DNA from: Orobanche coerulescens
Lineage: Eukaryota > Streptophyta > Magnoliopsida > Lamiales > Orobanchaceae
Length of the DNA: 64,000 bases
Reading direction: 5' to 3'
Assembly: GCA_033398695.1 (NCBI GenBank)
Contig: CM065811.1
Span: forward strand, 117,599,501 to 117,663,500
The position numbers were made by a program, and so were the translations under genes. This document shows, one piece after another, positions 22,946 to 34,811 of this stretch. Under the pieces are notes generated by a model, which did no database searches, was not told the DNA's origin, and saw only the letters and a list, made by a program, of their open reading frames with translations. Each line of letters begins with the position of its first letter. The stretch's first letter is position 1.

Positions 22946-23566
22946 ATGGAGACCGAGGCTACTGTTTCGAGTTTGAAGGTCATGAACCAAGACTTCGTCA
23001 AGTTGGACCACTTCGATGGAACCAACTACACTCACTGGCAGGACAAGATGCGTTTCTTCCTCACTGCCATGAAGGTCTTCTACGTATTGGACCCGACGTT
23101 GGAGCCTATTCCAGAGCCAACGGAGAAAGATTCTGAAGAACTCATGGCAGAACGAAAGAAGCATCAAGAGGATGAGTTGCTGTGCTGTGGTCATATTTTG
23201 AACACTCTCTCCGACCGTCTCTACGATCTCTACACCGACAATCCATCGGCGATGGAGATTTGGAAGGCACTCGAGTACAAATTCAAGGCCGAAGAAGAAG
23301 GTACCAAAAAGTTCTCTGTCTCTAGTTATTTTGATTTTAAGATGTTTTACGATAAGCCCATACTTGATCAAGTACATGAATTGCAAGTTATTATCAACAA
23401 ATTAAGGGCCGTGAAGATTCATATTCCGGAAACTTTCCAAGTTGGTGCAATTGTTGCAAAGTTAACCAATTCCTGGAAAAGCTATCGGAAGAAACTTCTT
23501 CATAATACCGAGGACTTCTTTAGAAAATCTAGAAACATCTTAGAATCGAGGAGGAATCGAGGATGA
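22946..23566 (+). pseudogene. gag: Copia B gag
   Basis: The ATG at 22946, 20 bases after the LTR, opens METEATVSSLKVMNQDFVKL then LDHFDGTNYTHWQDKMRFFL, the copia gag start. CGHILNTLSDRLYDLYTDNP and EIWKALEYKFKAEEEGTKKF follow, then IPETFQVGAIVAKLTNSWKS, all typical UBN2-like gag. The frame is lost at 23567, and a TAG occurs before the zinc knuckle (about 23633), so gag and pol are separated. The knuckle itself (CYVCGKPGHYARDC, about 23743-23784) is intact at the head of the next reading block. Confidence 0.85.
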
Positions 23567-23718
23567 GAGAGAAGACGATGGATGTCGGTACTTTCAAGGC
23601 CAATGCAGTGAGTGCGAAAGGCAAGAGGAAGTAGAATGAAAAAGGAAGTTCTTCGGGTCCCAAAAATGATTCAAAGAAATTCAAGCATTCCCAAAAAATC
23701 AAGTCCGGAAACAAGTCT

Positions 23719-26700
23719 GTGTCCAAGGGGTCCAACGGGGTCTGCTATGTGTGTGGTAAACCCGGTCACTATGCTCGAGATTGTCGACACCGTAAGATGG
23801 CGGAAAAAGAAATCGACGCCACTATGACCGATGGGAACATAATCGCTACGGTGAGCGAAATTATGGCGGTAAAGAGCAAGGTTCAAGGGTGGTGGTACGA
23901 CACTTGTGCTACCGTCTACATATCCTACGATAGGACTGCCTTCAACACCTATTCTGAACTCGACAGAGGACAAGAATTTCAGATGGGAAACGAGCAACGG
24001 TCAAAGGTCGTTGGCATCGGAAACATGGAACTCAACTTCACATCCGGGAAGAAGGTCACTTTGACCAATGTTCTCTATGTTCCAGAAATGAGTAGGAACC
24101 TTGTTAGTGGTGATCTCCTAGGCAAATCGGGTATAAAATCGGTGTATGCGTCGGGCAAGCATATCTTGACCCGTAATGGTGTATTTGCTGGAAAGGGCTA
24201 CTCCAGTGAAGGGATTGTCAAATTATGTATTATTGACAATGTTATTAATAAGATTTCTCCTTCTGCTTATATGATTGATTCTGTTTCTTTATGGCATAGT
24301 AGATTAGTACATATAGGATTTAGCACTATGAAAAGATTAATTAAATGTGGTTTAATTTCGTGCAAATCTGATAAATTAGATAAATGTGAAATATGTGTGA
24401 AATATAAAATGATAAAGAAACCCTTTTATAGTGTAGAGAGAAATTCTAAATTGTTAGATCTTATACATTCTGATTTATGTGAATTTAATGGGATGTTAAC
24501 CCGTGGAGGAAACAAGTATTTTATTACCTTTATTGATGATTGCTCTAGATTTATATATGTGTATTTATTAAAACATGAAGATGATACTTTTAATGCTTTT
24601 AAGATGTATAAGGCTGAAGTTGAAAATCAATTAGGAACTAAAATTAAAGTTCTTAGAAGTGATAGAGCTGGTGAATATTTTTCTAGTGACTTTAATGCCT
24701 TTTGTGAAGAAAATAGTATTGTTCATGAATGTTCCGCATCACGTACACTACATCAAAACGGTTTAGCCGAACGTAAAAATAGAACATTTCAAGAGATGAT
24801 AAATGCCATGTTAATGCATTATGAATTACCTTTTAATTTGTGGGGTGAAGCTTTACTTTCTACATGTCATATTTTAAACCATATACCTTTAAAGAAAACC
24901 CAAATTTCTCCGTACGGGGTATGAAAAGGGCGAAAACCGGATATTGGGTATTTCAAAGTGTGGGGTTGCCTAGCCTACTACAAAAACGTGGATCCTAAAA
25001 GGACCAAGTTGGGTCCTCGAGGGATACGAAGTGCTTTTATTGGCTATGTTACGAATAGCAAGGCATATGGACTTCTAAATTTGGAATCTAATATCATAGT
25101 AGAATCCCGAGATATGGAATTCCTTGAGAACTCTAATTCTAAGGAAAAAGAATCTCAAAATTCCTCAAATGAAGAACCTCAAGAGGATAATTCTTCTAGG
25201 GTTATTGTAGAACAACCAGAACCTCGGATTAGCAAGAGAGTCCGTAAGACTAAGGATTTGGGACCTAATGAAATAGATTCTCAACTTATTTCCTTCTACC
25301 TAGTAGAAGGAAATAGAGAGAATTTTGCCCGAAAGATTCTGATTAGTCTTCTTGTTGAAGATGGTCCTAAGACTTATAATGAAGCAGTGGCTTCTCGGGA
25401 CTCCGCTTTTTGGAAGAATGCTATCCAAGATGAAATGGCTTCTATTATGGCAAACCACACTTGGGAGATTGTCGATCTACCTAAAGGGTCGAGACCCATT
25501 AGATGTAAGTGGGTGTTTCGAAAGAAATATTACAGATATGGTACTCTTAACACTTACAAGGCTATATTGGTAGCCAAAGGATTTCGACAACAAGAAGGAA
25601 TCGATTATTTTGACATATATGCACCGGTAGCAAGAACAACAATAATTAGAGTGTTGTTTGTCTTGGCTTCTTTGTATAACCTGAATGTTCATCAAATGGA
25701 TGTCAAGAGGGCATTTCTAAATGGAGATCTCGATAAGGAGATCTACATGGAGCAGCCGGAAGGCTATGTGCTTCCTGGTAATGAACAAAAGGTTTGCATG
25801 CTTGTCAAATCCTTATATGGATTAAAACAAGCACCCAAACAATGACATCAAAAGTTTGACTCGGCCATACGTTTGAATGGATTTATTCCTAACGTTTGTG
25901 GCAAGTGTTTGTACACAAAGGTGCGTGGTAACCTTGTGATCTTCCTATGTCTCTATGTTGATGATATGTAGATTATTAGCAACGAGATGAAAGGAATATT
26001 AGAAACGAAGAGGTTTCTATCTTCCACTTTCAAAATGAAAGATCTTGGACAAGTTGATACTATTTTAGGTATCAAGGTTCGTAGAACCAATGGGGGTTAT
26101 GAACTTAGTCAATCACACTATGTTGAAAAAGTGCTTGACAAGTTCAAACATTTAAAGTTCAAGGAGGTGAACACCCCTTTTGATCCAAGTGTAAAACTTG
26201 AAAAGAATGATGGAAGAGCTGTGGCTCAATTAGAATATGCTAGTGCTATTGGTTGTCTTATGTACTTGATGCAATGTACTCGACCAGACATAGTATTCGT
26301 CATTAGTAAAATGAGCAGATTTACTAGCAATCCAAGTGCCGAGCATTGGAAGGCCATTGGAAGAATTTTTGGATTTCTTTCAAAAACCAAGAATCTTGGA
26401 CTTCAATACGGTCAGTTTTCTGCCGTACTAAAAGGATATACTGACGCAAGTTGGATATCGAGTGTCGGAGATAACAAATCTACGACAGGATGGGTGTTTA
26501 CACTTGCCGGAGGAGCAGTTTCTTGGAAATCAAAGTAACAAACGTGTATTACTCATTCGACCATGGAATCAGACTTCGTGGCTCTGTTTTCCGCATGTCA
26601 AGAGGCGGAATGGTTAAGGTATCTTCTTTTAGAAGTTCCATTAGCTAAAGACAATATGTCAACCGTGTCGATACAATGTGATAGTCAATCAACCTTAGCA

Positions 26701-26901
26701 AGAACATACAGTGAAGTGTATAATGGAAAGTCTAGACATATTAGTCTTAGACATAATGTGAGGAAATTGATCAAAGATGGAATTATTTCATTCACATATG
26801 TGAGATAAAGCTTAAACATTTCTGATCCGTTCACTAAACCTCTTGTAAGAGATTTGGTGAAATCGACCTCGAGAGGGATGGGTCTTAAACTCAATGAGTA
26901 G
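23719..26901 (+). pseudogene. pol: Copia B pol (protease, integrase, RT, RNase H), one frame with in-frame stops
   Basis: All domains lie in one frame. Order: zinc knuckle; protease segment WWYDTCATVYISYDRTAF (the usual DSGA site reads DTCA, so probably inactive); pre-integrase LWHSRLVHIGFSTMKRLI with CEICVKYKM; integrase FITFIDDCSRFIYVYLLK, SDRAGEYFSSDF, LHQNGLAERKNRTFQEMINA; RT WVFRKKYYRYGTLNTYKAIL, QMDVKRAFLNGDLDKEIYME, LYVDDM; RNase H GYTDASWISSVGDNKSTTGW and SDFVALFSACQEAEWLRYLL; end ISDPFTKPLV. Stops at 24922 (TGA), 25843 (TGA), 25969 (TAG, right after YVDDM), 26536 (TAA) and 26806 (TAA). Two TGA stops replace conserved Trp positions. Point decay rather than indels dominates, unlike copia A. 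Confidence 0.9.
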
Positions 26902-27418
26902 TGATCCAACTATGATGGCAACCCAACCTAACGTTAGGAATTGACTAACATTAGGTTCAATGGGTAAGAACAAGTCATTGATTTGGATGTTCACAACATT
27001 ATACGATAATGTTGGCTGTTACTATTGGAGCTTGAATTTTTCTTAACTCTTAATGAAGTTCAGTCATGAGGACACGTATCTGTAAGTACCAGAGATGCTG
27101 TAAGAATTTCACCTATGTGAATTTAAGGATGGTGCCATCCCAAATTGAGAGCTGGAGTTTCTCTCATGAAAAGTTCACGAGACAGGATGAGCACATGGCC
27201 ATTAACGGTGCTAAGCGTGAGATCTAGGCAAAGAACACTAAAGAGTGTGTGTTGAGTAACACCGACTTTATCACAAGAAAAATAGGTTCAAAGCCTAGCT
27301 ACCTAATTTTTGATAAAGTCTTGTGTTGCTTGTATTGGGGATTAGTTCAAATCGAAAGATACTAATCTGTACTAACACTCTTTGTTTTTCTTCTCGATTC
27401 TACTTTGTCTTTTCTGAA
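26902..27418 (+). other. Non-coding tail of copia B between pol and the purine tract
   Basis: About 500 bp with no open frame, similar in kind to the untranslated 3' tail of other copia elements. I see no additional gene such as an envelope-like ORF. Confidence 0.6.
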
Positions 27419-27419
27419 C

Positions 27420-27430
27420 AAGTGGGAGAT
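27420..27430 (+). other. Polypurine tract of copia B
   Basis: AAGTGGGAGAT immediately before TGTTGGAAAAGC, the standard copia arrangement. Confidence 0.85.
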
Positions 27431-28529
27431 TGTTGGAAAAGCTAAAAAAATTAAATAAGGGATTAAATTATTTGAAGCTTTTATTTAATTGTTCATTAAA
27501 AGACAAAATAGTATGTTGTTGTTGAGAGAGTGTGTTTTGTGAGTAGAAAAGAATCTCACATGGAACAAACACAAAGGAATTGAGCACCTTATAAGTGTAA
27601 GCATTTAATAACCATTAATAAACATGTGGTAGTGGAGAGACTATGCCATGTGGATGTGAGGTGGTAAATCTATGCCATTTTTCACTCTCACATCGCCGCT
27701 CGCCGGTGTCGCCACCAGCGACAGCGACGTCCGGCGTCTGGCTCGGGCTCGGGCACGGTCTCGATCTCGGGCTTAGAGGCTTTAGTGGCGCTTCGTAGGC
27801 GCACTTTGACGCTTCGGCATGCCGATCACGTGGGCTCGGGACGATTCCTGCGAAACGGCGCGGTCCGCGGGCTTCTCGCGGCGATTCTCGCCAACAGTCG
27901 CACCTCCTCAATTAGTGATTATTTTTTGTTGCTGTTTTGAATGAACAGTCGTGTCGTTTCAAAACAAATGATCGTATGGACAACAGTCGTGTCGTTTTGA
28001 ATGAAGTGGTGCTCCTGTTTGTCGAAGTTTTTCACGAATACGTACGATTCCTATATAAACTGAGTTCGGGATCAGATATATACTGTTTTTCAAACCTACT
28101 GTTCCTATTCTCTCTAATACAGTAAAACCTCTATAAATTAATATTGTTGGGACCGGAGAATTTTATTAATTTAGAGAAATATTATATAATTGAAAAATTA
28201 ATAATTTATTAATTTAGAGAGGTAACGTATATACATAACTGACCTTCAAAATTCCGGGGTTATATAATCCACTTACAATATACATTAGTTATTTATGATA
28301 AATAAATAAATTACTTTCGACATTGCAAAATTCGTTTGGCGAATCAAACCGAATCAAGTAATTTAAGTGATGCAACTCCAGGAGAACACATTTGTGAGCT
28401 TGAGAACATGATCACTGGTATGCGCTATTGGAATAAAATATATGTGAATCACTCGCTAGACTTTTCAGTGAAAGTAATGAATGTTACGAAGTTTAGAGTT
28501 TAGAAGAAATAGTGGTTGATGTCGTTCAA

Positions 28530-28751
28530 AATTCGGTAAATGATGAAGCGGATGATGATTCAATACCTTTGCAACAGGTCAAAGAAGCATTACAAGCGGC
28601 AATAACTCTTCATAAGTTTTAGCTGCAATACGAGAAGACAACACCGCAACTTTTGGGTGCAATGGGGAGACTTAGAGATGGGATCAACGCATATTTGAAG
28701 TTCAACAAAAAGCAAAAAACAGTAGATTCATATTTTACTAAATTGTCTTAG
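28530..28751 (+). pseudogene. C-terminal remnant of a pogo/Tigger-like transposase
   Basis: The plus frame reads DDDSIPLQQVKEALQAAITL, then a stop, then LQYEKTTPQLLGAMGRLRDG and QKTVDSYFTKLS before TAG at about 28749. It resembles the C-terminal tail of plant Tigger/pogo-type transposases (LQ.ed.tpe....l.k......Q.tid.FF). The DDE core is absent, so the element cannot move itself. Confidence 0.6.
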
Positions 28752-28766
28752 AATGTTCAAGTGGAT

Positions 28767-28767
<1 letters not shown>

Positions 28768-28806
<39 letters not shown>
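28768..28806. repeat. (TA)n microsatellite
   Basis: A run of about 19 TA units inside the Emigrant-like element. Confidence 0.9.
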
Positions 28807-28811
<5 letters not shown>

Positions 28812-29212
28812 TTTTTTAAATAATTATTCATTTATAGTTTCGTCGGGACCTTATATATACTAGAATTTCTAAAAAAAATAATATCTTATTATTTAATTGA
28901 TTGGTGCCCAAATTTGAACTGGTCCCAACTTGGGACCGGACAAATTATTAATTTTGTTGAGGTTATTAATTTATCGCGTATTATTTTATGGAGATTTTAC
29001 TATACATATTATCCAGAAAATTGTTCTTGTCTACTTTTCGGATTTCACTCTGTCTTAGTGCACTCCGAAATTTAGGCTTTTCGTATCCTGCGGTATTCTT
29101 GTTTATAACCTTAAGACACATTTCTGGGTGCAAGAAATACTATAAGGAAAGCGTTTCCATGCGTGATTCAAGCCTCGACGTCTTTAATTTTGAAGAATTT
29201 TCTAACCGTTTA

Positions 29213-29845
29213 TATACGTTGTATGAATAATAAGTAAAGATTTTAATTTATCCCTTGTTTTATTTTCTATCTCAAATTCATCATGCTCTTTAAACAAAAT
29301 CATCATTATTCCTTTAGATTGTGACGAAACAAGAAAAACAATTTAAATTGCCTACCCTTATATGGTTTTACGTTCATAATTGAAGCACCAGTCTGCTGCT
29401 GTTTATTGCCCGATCGCCCACCAGATTGGAATTGCGCAATTCGAACTCAGTAGAGACGACCCCCCAATCTCTTCTCTCAGTCACGTGGATCAAGCAGAAC
29501 AAAATCCTGTCATATTCTCTCCATTTGACCCAACCTGTGAATCGCACCCAGCTCATTGTGGTACAAAACCCGCGACCAGGCATGCCGCCTTCTGCTCCGA
29601 TCCCGACTAGTGAACAGAGCAGAAACAGGCCCGTGTCCGTGAAGAGACTAGTCCGTGAGTCAAGCAGAATTCGTGTTGGTATAATTTACTAAAAAATTAT
29701 ATCGCTAAATTTGAAGTCATATAATTATACCATGAAGTATAATATTTGATGATTTTCCATTATACCTGTAGATCCAAAAGCTTGTCTTGGACTCGTCCGT
29801 GCCGTCAAATAACGACTTAAGGGATTGCATGTTTTGAATCTCCTG
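29213..29845. other. Non-repetitive-looking interval, possibly host genic sequence
   Basis: No TE match that I recognise. 29390-29690 has balanced composition and stays open in more than one frame (plus frame ending RPVSVKRLVRESSRIRV). A GT at 29679 and an AG at 29770-29771 could bound a 93-bp AT-rich intron on the plus strand. The minus strand also offers a donor-like CAG|GTATAA near 29766. I cannot assign a gene. Confidence 0.3.
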
Positions 29846-30263
29846 TGTCACGGGCAAACTTCAGTCCGTCGAGTTATGCCGTGCGCCCCTTAGCAACTCA
29901 GTCCTTCGGCCACTAAGGCAGGCTTTCCCAACCCTTGCCGGTTAAGTGCGGAAGATTGAAGTATTTTAGAGAGAGAAAGTTAGAGAGAAAGCTGCTCTTT
30001 AGAAAGGCTTTTATTGCTCAACCGGATGATGTACAAATGAGGGCTTGGAGCTCCTTTTATAGGTCTCCATCTACATCTTCAGAATGTACAAGAATCTACA
30101 AGTATCTAGAACATACAAGAGATTACAAGTCAATCTCTGACCTTCTAATCCTTTCTATGATCATTAGGAGGCTTCCTAATGTTACAACATCTATCAAGTA
30201 AATACTAGAATTCTGGAGAAGAATCTCGACCCTTCTAGAAGCTTCCATAGCCAAAGTGTGACA
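29846..30263 (-). repeat. 3' LTR of the Reina-like element
   Basis: 418 bp; minus-strand TATAAAAG at 30054-30061. Differs from its partner by a handful of small changes (e.g. CTCAACCGG against CTCAACTTCGG). Confidence 0.92.
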
Positions 30264-30277
30264 ATTCTCCCCCACCT
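30264..30277 (-). other. Polypurine tract of the Reina-like element
   Basis: Minus-strand GGTGGGGGAGAAT directly before the LTR start TGTCACAC. Confidence 0.85.
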
Positions 30278-30294
30278 GAGTCTTGACGTCCCCG

Positions 30295-32022
30295 TCAAGG
30301 TTTTGCCTTGTATGCTTCAATTTCGGTTTTGAACTGCCACAAGTCTTGCTCCTTTTCCCACGAAGCTTCGCTGTCGGGTAAACCTCTCCAGCGTACTAAG
30401 TACTCCGTCCAGCGGGGTGTTCCCCGTTTTCCGACTTGTCGATCCGCCAGGATTTCTTCGATTTCCTTCTCAAAGGACACTGTGTGAGCAGGCGGGGCTC
30501 GATCTGACTTATTTCGAGTTGGGTCTTCCTCATCCATGAAGTATGGTTTCAAAAGACTCACATGGAAGACCGGGTGAATTTTGAAGTCATTCGGAAGATT
30601 GAGCCGATAGGACCGCGTTCCGACCTTCTTCACTATCTCAAAGGGTCCTTCATACCGCCGGGTCAAGCCTTTATGCACTTGACGGATCGCTTTAACATTT
30701 CTTCCGATCATTCGGACCAACACTTGGTCCCCTACTTGAAATTCCCTCGGACGGTGCTTGTCGTCCGCCCATTTCTTCATTCGCTTGGCAGCCTTAGTCA
30801 GATATGCCCTTGCTATATCATGTTCCTCGTTCCAACCTTTAGCAAGTTTGTACGCTGCCGGACTTGCACCTTCGTATTTCCGAACTAGTTCCTGGGGTGT
30901 CGTCGGTTGTTGCCCCATCACCAGCTCAAACGGACTTCGTTGTGTGGACTCGTTACGCTGCAAGTTGTAAGAAAATTGCGCAATATCAAGTAAACGAGCC
31001 CAGTCGGACTGGTTGGCACTTACAAAGTGTCGGAGATAAATCTCCAGCAAATGATTTACACGTTCAGTTTGGCCATCCGTTTGGGGGTGAAAGCTCGTCG
31101 AGAAGTGGAGGTTTGACCCCATCAACTTGAATAGCTCCCTCCAAAATTTTCCTGTGAATCGCGGGTCTCGGTCGCTTATGATACTCCGAGGAACTCCCCA
31201 GTACTTTACCACATGTTTCAAGAATAGTCGGGCAGCTTCCTCGGCCTTACAATCCTTTGTTGCCGGGATGAATGTCCCGTACTTGGAGAACCGATCAACT
31301 ATTACCATTATCGACCCGCATCCTTCCGACCTAGGTAGTGCCGATATAAAGTCCATCGTAAGACTGTCCCACGGACGTTCGGCAATAGGCAATGGCTCAA
31401 GTAGTCCTGCCGGTTTACTTTGTTCCACCTTGTCTTGTTGGCAGACCAAGCAGGTCTTTACGTAGGCGTTCACGTCGTCCTGCAAGTTAGGCCAGTAAAA
31501 TGACTGCTCAACAAGCGCTTTAGTACGAAGAGTACCTGGGTGTCCCGCCCATTTTGAATCATGGCACTCTTTCAGCACTTCCCTTCTAAGGTTGTCCCAC
31601 CGGGGTACGTACAACCTATTTCCAACAGTAAAAAGCAAGCCATTCTCTTGCCAGAACTTCCTCGTCTTGCCCTCCTTTGCCAGTTCCACCAGATTCTTAG
31701 CCAAGGGGTCTTGGGCAATACCGTCTCTTATCCGATCGGCAAGGTCGCACCGCGCTTGGGTGATAGACGCCAGTGAGGCCTTCCGACTTAAAGCATCCGC
31801 AACAACGTTCGTTTTTCCTGGCTTATATTCCATAGAATAATCAAATTCAGCCAAGAAGTCCTGCCACCGGGCTTGCTTCGGGGTGATCTTCTTTTGATTT
31901 TGGAAATAGCTAGTCGCCACATTGTCCGTCTTGATCACGAAATGATTCCCGAGCAAGTAGTGTCTCCACGTACGAAGACAATGGATTACCGCCGTCATTT
32001 CCTTGTCGTGAACCGGATGCAT
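30295..32022 (-). pseudogene. pol: Reina-like RNase H end, integrase and chromodomain
   Basis: 575 residues open. RNase H tail: TDNVATSYFQNQKKITPKQA and [15 protein letters not shown]. Integrase zinc finger: GHPGTLRTKALVEQSFYWPN then CLVCQQDK. Catalytic core: MDFISALP, ISDRDPRFTGKFW, FHPQTDGQTERVNHLLEIYL, giving D, D and E. The C-terminal chromodomain is EEILADRQVGKRGTPRWTEY then LVRWRGLPDSEASWE, which in this group is thought to steer insertion to histone-marked chromatin. The upstream junction at 32022-32027 has a stop plus a one-base shift, so it is cut off from RT. Within the block everything looks intact. Confidence 0.9.
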
Positions 32023-32024
32023 CG

Positions 32025-33377
32025 TTACGTCTCGTTTAGCTTCCGGGACTCGTATGCAACAGGATGCCCATCCTGCATTAAGACTCCTCCAATGGCATAG
32101 TCGGAGGCATCCGAATGTAACTCAAAAGGCTTTGTATAGTCCGGAAGTTTTAGCACTGGGTCATTCATGACAGCCACCTTCAGATCTTCGAAGGATGCTT
32201 GGCACTCGTCAGTCCAATCCCACGCAACCTTCTTCTTGAGTAAGTTTGTTAATGGAGTAGCCCTCGCCGAATATCCATCAATAAATCGCCGATAGTAGTT
32301 CACCAAGCCTAAGAACGACCGAAGCTCGGAGACGTTCTGAGGAGGCTCCCACTCGGCAATGGCCTGCACTTTCTTTGTGTCCATTAAGATCATTCCCTGT
32401 TTCACCTTGTGCCCCAAGAACATTACCTCCGTTTGGGCAAACGAGCATTTTTCCAGTTTTACGTATAGTTCGTTTTCCCTCAGAACTCGGAACACTTTCC
32501 GTAGATGTTCAGCGTGTTCATTCAAGGACTCGCTGTATATCACTATGTCATCCAGGTACACAACAACAAACTTGTCCAAGAATGGGTGAAATATCTTATT
32601 CATGAGGGTGCAGAAAGTTGCAGGAGCATTAGTCAAGCCAAAGGGCATAACCAAAAACTCAAATGAACCATACCTCGTCACGCAGGTTGTTTTCGGTTCG
32701 TCTCCTTCCGCGATACGGACTTGCCAATACCCCGACCGCAGGTCTAGTTTTGAGAACCACTTTGCCTTCCCCAAGCGGTCGAATAGGTCAGCCACCAACG
32801 GTATTGGGTATTTGTTCTTAATAGTAACCTTGTTAAGCGCCCGGTAGTCAATGCACATTCGCAAGCTACCGTCTTGTTTCTTCTGGAATAACACCGGGGC
32901 GCCATAAGGAGCTTTGGAAGGACGAATATAGCCAGCATCAAGTAAATCTTTTAATTGCCTTCGAAGTTCTTCCAACTCTGGCGGAGCCATCCGGTACGGC
33001 CCCATTGCAGGAGGTTTCGCCCCCTGTTCCAGCTCAATCTCGTGATCTACCTCCCGCCTCGGTGGTAACTTTTTGGGCAATTCGGGAGGCATCACATCCT
33101 TAAATTCGGCCAGTACTTCACCGATTTCTGCCGGGACTTCCTTCCCGACGATTGGGTCCTCCGTCTTTAAGGCAGCAAGATATGTCTCTTGCCCCCTCTT
33201 ATATCCTTTCGAGACCTGCATGGCCGACAACATACGGGACTCGAGCTTTCCACGTAATAATGGAATATCAAATGTTACCTTGTTCGGCGTTATGCTCAGG
33301 ATTTGTGCATCTTGGATGGTCACCGTCTTCATCCTTTCCAGGAATTCCATGCCTAGTACCATCCGATAGTCATCCAT
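32025..33377 (-). pseudogene. pol: Reina-like reverse transcriptase and RNase H start
   Basis: 450 residues open. RT motifs in order: [80 protein letters not shown] (active-site YLDD), [35 protein letters not shown]. RNase H begins [20 protein letters not shown]. The upstream junction with protease (33377-33395) is a frame break. Confidence 0.92.
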
Positions 33378-33394
33378 TCGGACCCTTTGTCAAG

Positions 33395-33940
33395 TCAAGT
33401 TTGCCTTGCCAATCCTTGATTGAACGGGACTTGCTTAGCCACGCCAATTATGGGTCTTGAGGGTGTGTTCACTGTTTTCATCCATCCCATTTCCTTAGTA
33501 ACTCTTACACCCAATCGAGCTGCCTCATCCTCGGCTAAGAAGTTGTGAGTGGCTCCCGTGTCTACTAAGGCCTTTGTGATTCCCTTATTGATCTTTGCCT
33601 CAACATACATGAGACCATTCCTGACCTTTTCCGCCTTGGGCACCATCACGGTTTCTTCCTTCGCCTTCATTGCATTAAGGAGTTGCATCGACCCCATCTG
33701 CATTTCTTCGGTCCGTTCCTCCTGTTGGCTTATTATGGCATTAAGTGCTTTCTTCTTCGGGCACTCCTGGACGAAGTGCGGACCCCCGCATAAGAAGCAC
33801 TCTCTCTTCTTGACTTCATGGGTCTTTTCTTTCCCTTTGAAGGTTGGCTTGTATCCTGTCTTGTGAGGCCTGTCTCCCCCACCTTTTTCCTTGCCTCCCT
33901 TCTTGTCCTTTCGCTGCGCAAAGTCCTTTCGGAATTCCAC
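33395..33940 (-). pseudogene. pol: Reina-like zinc knuckle and aspartic protease
   Basis: 181 residues. CFLCGGPHFVQECPKKKALN is a CCHC knuckle one residue shorter than usual (C-x2-C-x3-H-x4-C). ALVDTGATHNFLAEDEAARL carries the DTGA protease active site. It overlaps the end of the gag frame at 33733-33940, where gag reads out of frame. Confidence 0.88.
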
Positions 33941-34773
33941 AATTTCCTCGGCCGCAGCAATTGCTTAAACAGTCTTGGACCTTCGCCTTCTCGGCTCAAG
34001 GGCCCAGATCGCAACCCATCCAAGAAATAGAATAATCGATCCTTGTCCGACATTTCGGGAAGTTCCAACATGAGTGAGGAGAACTCATTGACATAATCCT
34101 TCACACTCCCCGATTGTTTCAGGCCACGCAGCTTCTTCATGGCCAAGCTCTCGGCATTCTCTGGATAGAACTGCTTTTTCAAGTCCGCCTTGAATTCATC
34201 CCAAGTATCTATCCGACATGTCCCTCGTGTAATGTCTTGATGGCGCCGTCTCCACCATAAGGCAGCGTCATCACTAAGGTACAAGATCGCCGACTTGATC
34301 TTGTCCTCGTCATCCCTTATACGTACTGCATCCATATAGGTTTCGAGAGACCAAAAGAAATTATCAAGTTCTTTGGCATTGCGCTTACCTGAGTACTTTG
34401 GAGGTTCTGGTGCCCGAATGCGCGGCACTTCCCTTGCCATGGTGCCACCTGCCACGGCTGCCTTGCACAATGCGCAATCCTCCTCGGTCTTATCCATCCG
34501 TGCCGTCATTTCTTCCCTCAATTTGGCTACCTCGCCAAGAAGTGTGGACTTCAACTCGTTAAGAGCAAGCAACACTTTGTCCTCAATATTGCTGGCATTT
34601 TCCTCTAGGACATCCATCCGTTCGATGGTCTCACCAACAGCCACCTCGATCTTGGTCATCCTTACTTCCATCGAGGATGCAAAATCTCGGGACTTGTCCC
34701 TACCACCTTTCTTGTTCTTGCGAGCATCATCGCCAGCATTGTTCCCTTCGACCATGCTGCTGTTTCCGCTCAT
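33941..34773 (-). pseudogene. gag: Reina-like gag
   Basis: The ATG at 34773 follows the primer site. It begins MSGNSSMVEGNNAGDDARKN, then a coiled-coil stretch (GETIERMDVLEENASNIEDK) and a Retrotrans_gag core (LYLSDDAALWWRRRHQDITR, FKADLKKQFYPENAESLAMK). The native frame is lost around 33950-33970, shortly before the zinc knuckle. Gag forms the particle that packages the RNA. Confidence 0.9.
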
Positions 34774-34795
34774 TCTCTCACTTTACCAACAAACC

Positions 34796-34811
34796 GGGCT
34801 CCGATACCACG
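34796..34811 (-). other. Primer-binding site of the Reina-like element
   Basis: Minus-strand TGGTATCGGAGCCCGG, complementary-type to the 3' end of initiator Met-tRNA, adjacent to the 5' LTR. Confidence 0.85.

Larger units (their letters stand above)
28120..29002 (+). mobile_element. Emigrant/Lemi-like (plant pogo) DNA transposon
   Basis: 883 bp starting CAGTAAAACCTCTATAAATT, the terminus known from Arabidopsis Emigrant and Lemi1. It ends in a degraded inverted copy (ATGGAGATTTTACTA). It is flanked by TA on both sides, and the paired LTR reads AATACATATTC without it. It encloses a remnant of a pogo-type transposase and a (TA)n run at about 28768-28806. Confidence 0.85.
20903..29207 (+). mobile_element. 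Ty1/copia LTR retrotransposon B with nested insertions in both LTRs
   Basis: LTRs lie at 20903-22925 and 27431-29207, with the duplication GTTTA at 20898-20902 and 29208-29212. The 3' LTR ends CTAACC instead of CTAACA. The coding region reads gag, protease, integrase, RT, RNase H left to right. A solo LTR sits in the 5' LTR and an Emigrant-like element in the 3' LTR. It shares a promoter-region motif with copia A in the same sense relative to the element, so the two are probably related subfamilies. Confidence 0.9.
27431..29207 (+). repeat. 3' LTR of copia B (contains an Emigrant-like element)
   Basis: It matches the 5' LTR on either side of the 883-bp insertion. It has fewer U3 repeat units and a mutated last base (CTAACC). 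Confidence 0.9.

Noticed and set aside
30295..32022. A host chromodomain gene
   Set aside because: The chromodomain is fused to an integrase with D-D-E residues between matching LTRs; it is the end of the Reina-like pol.
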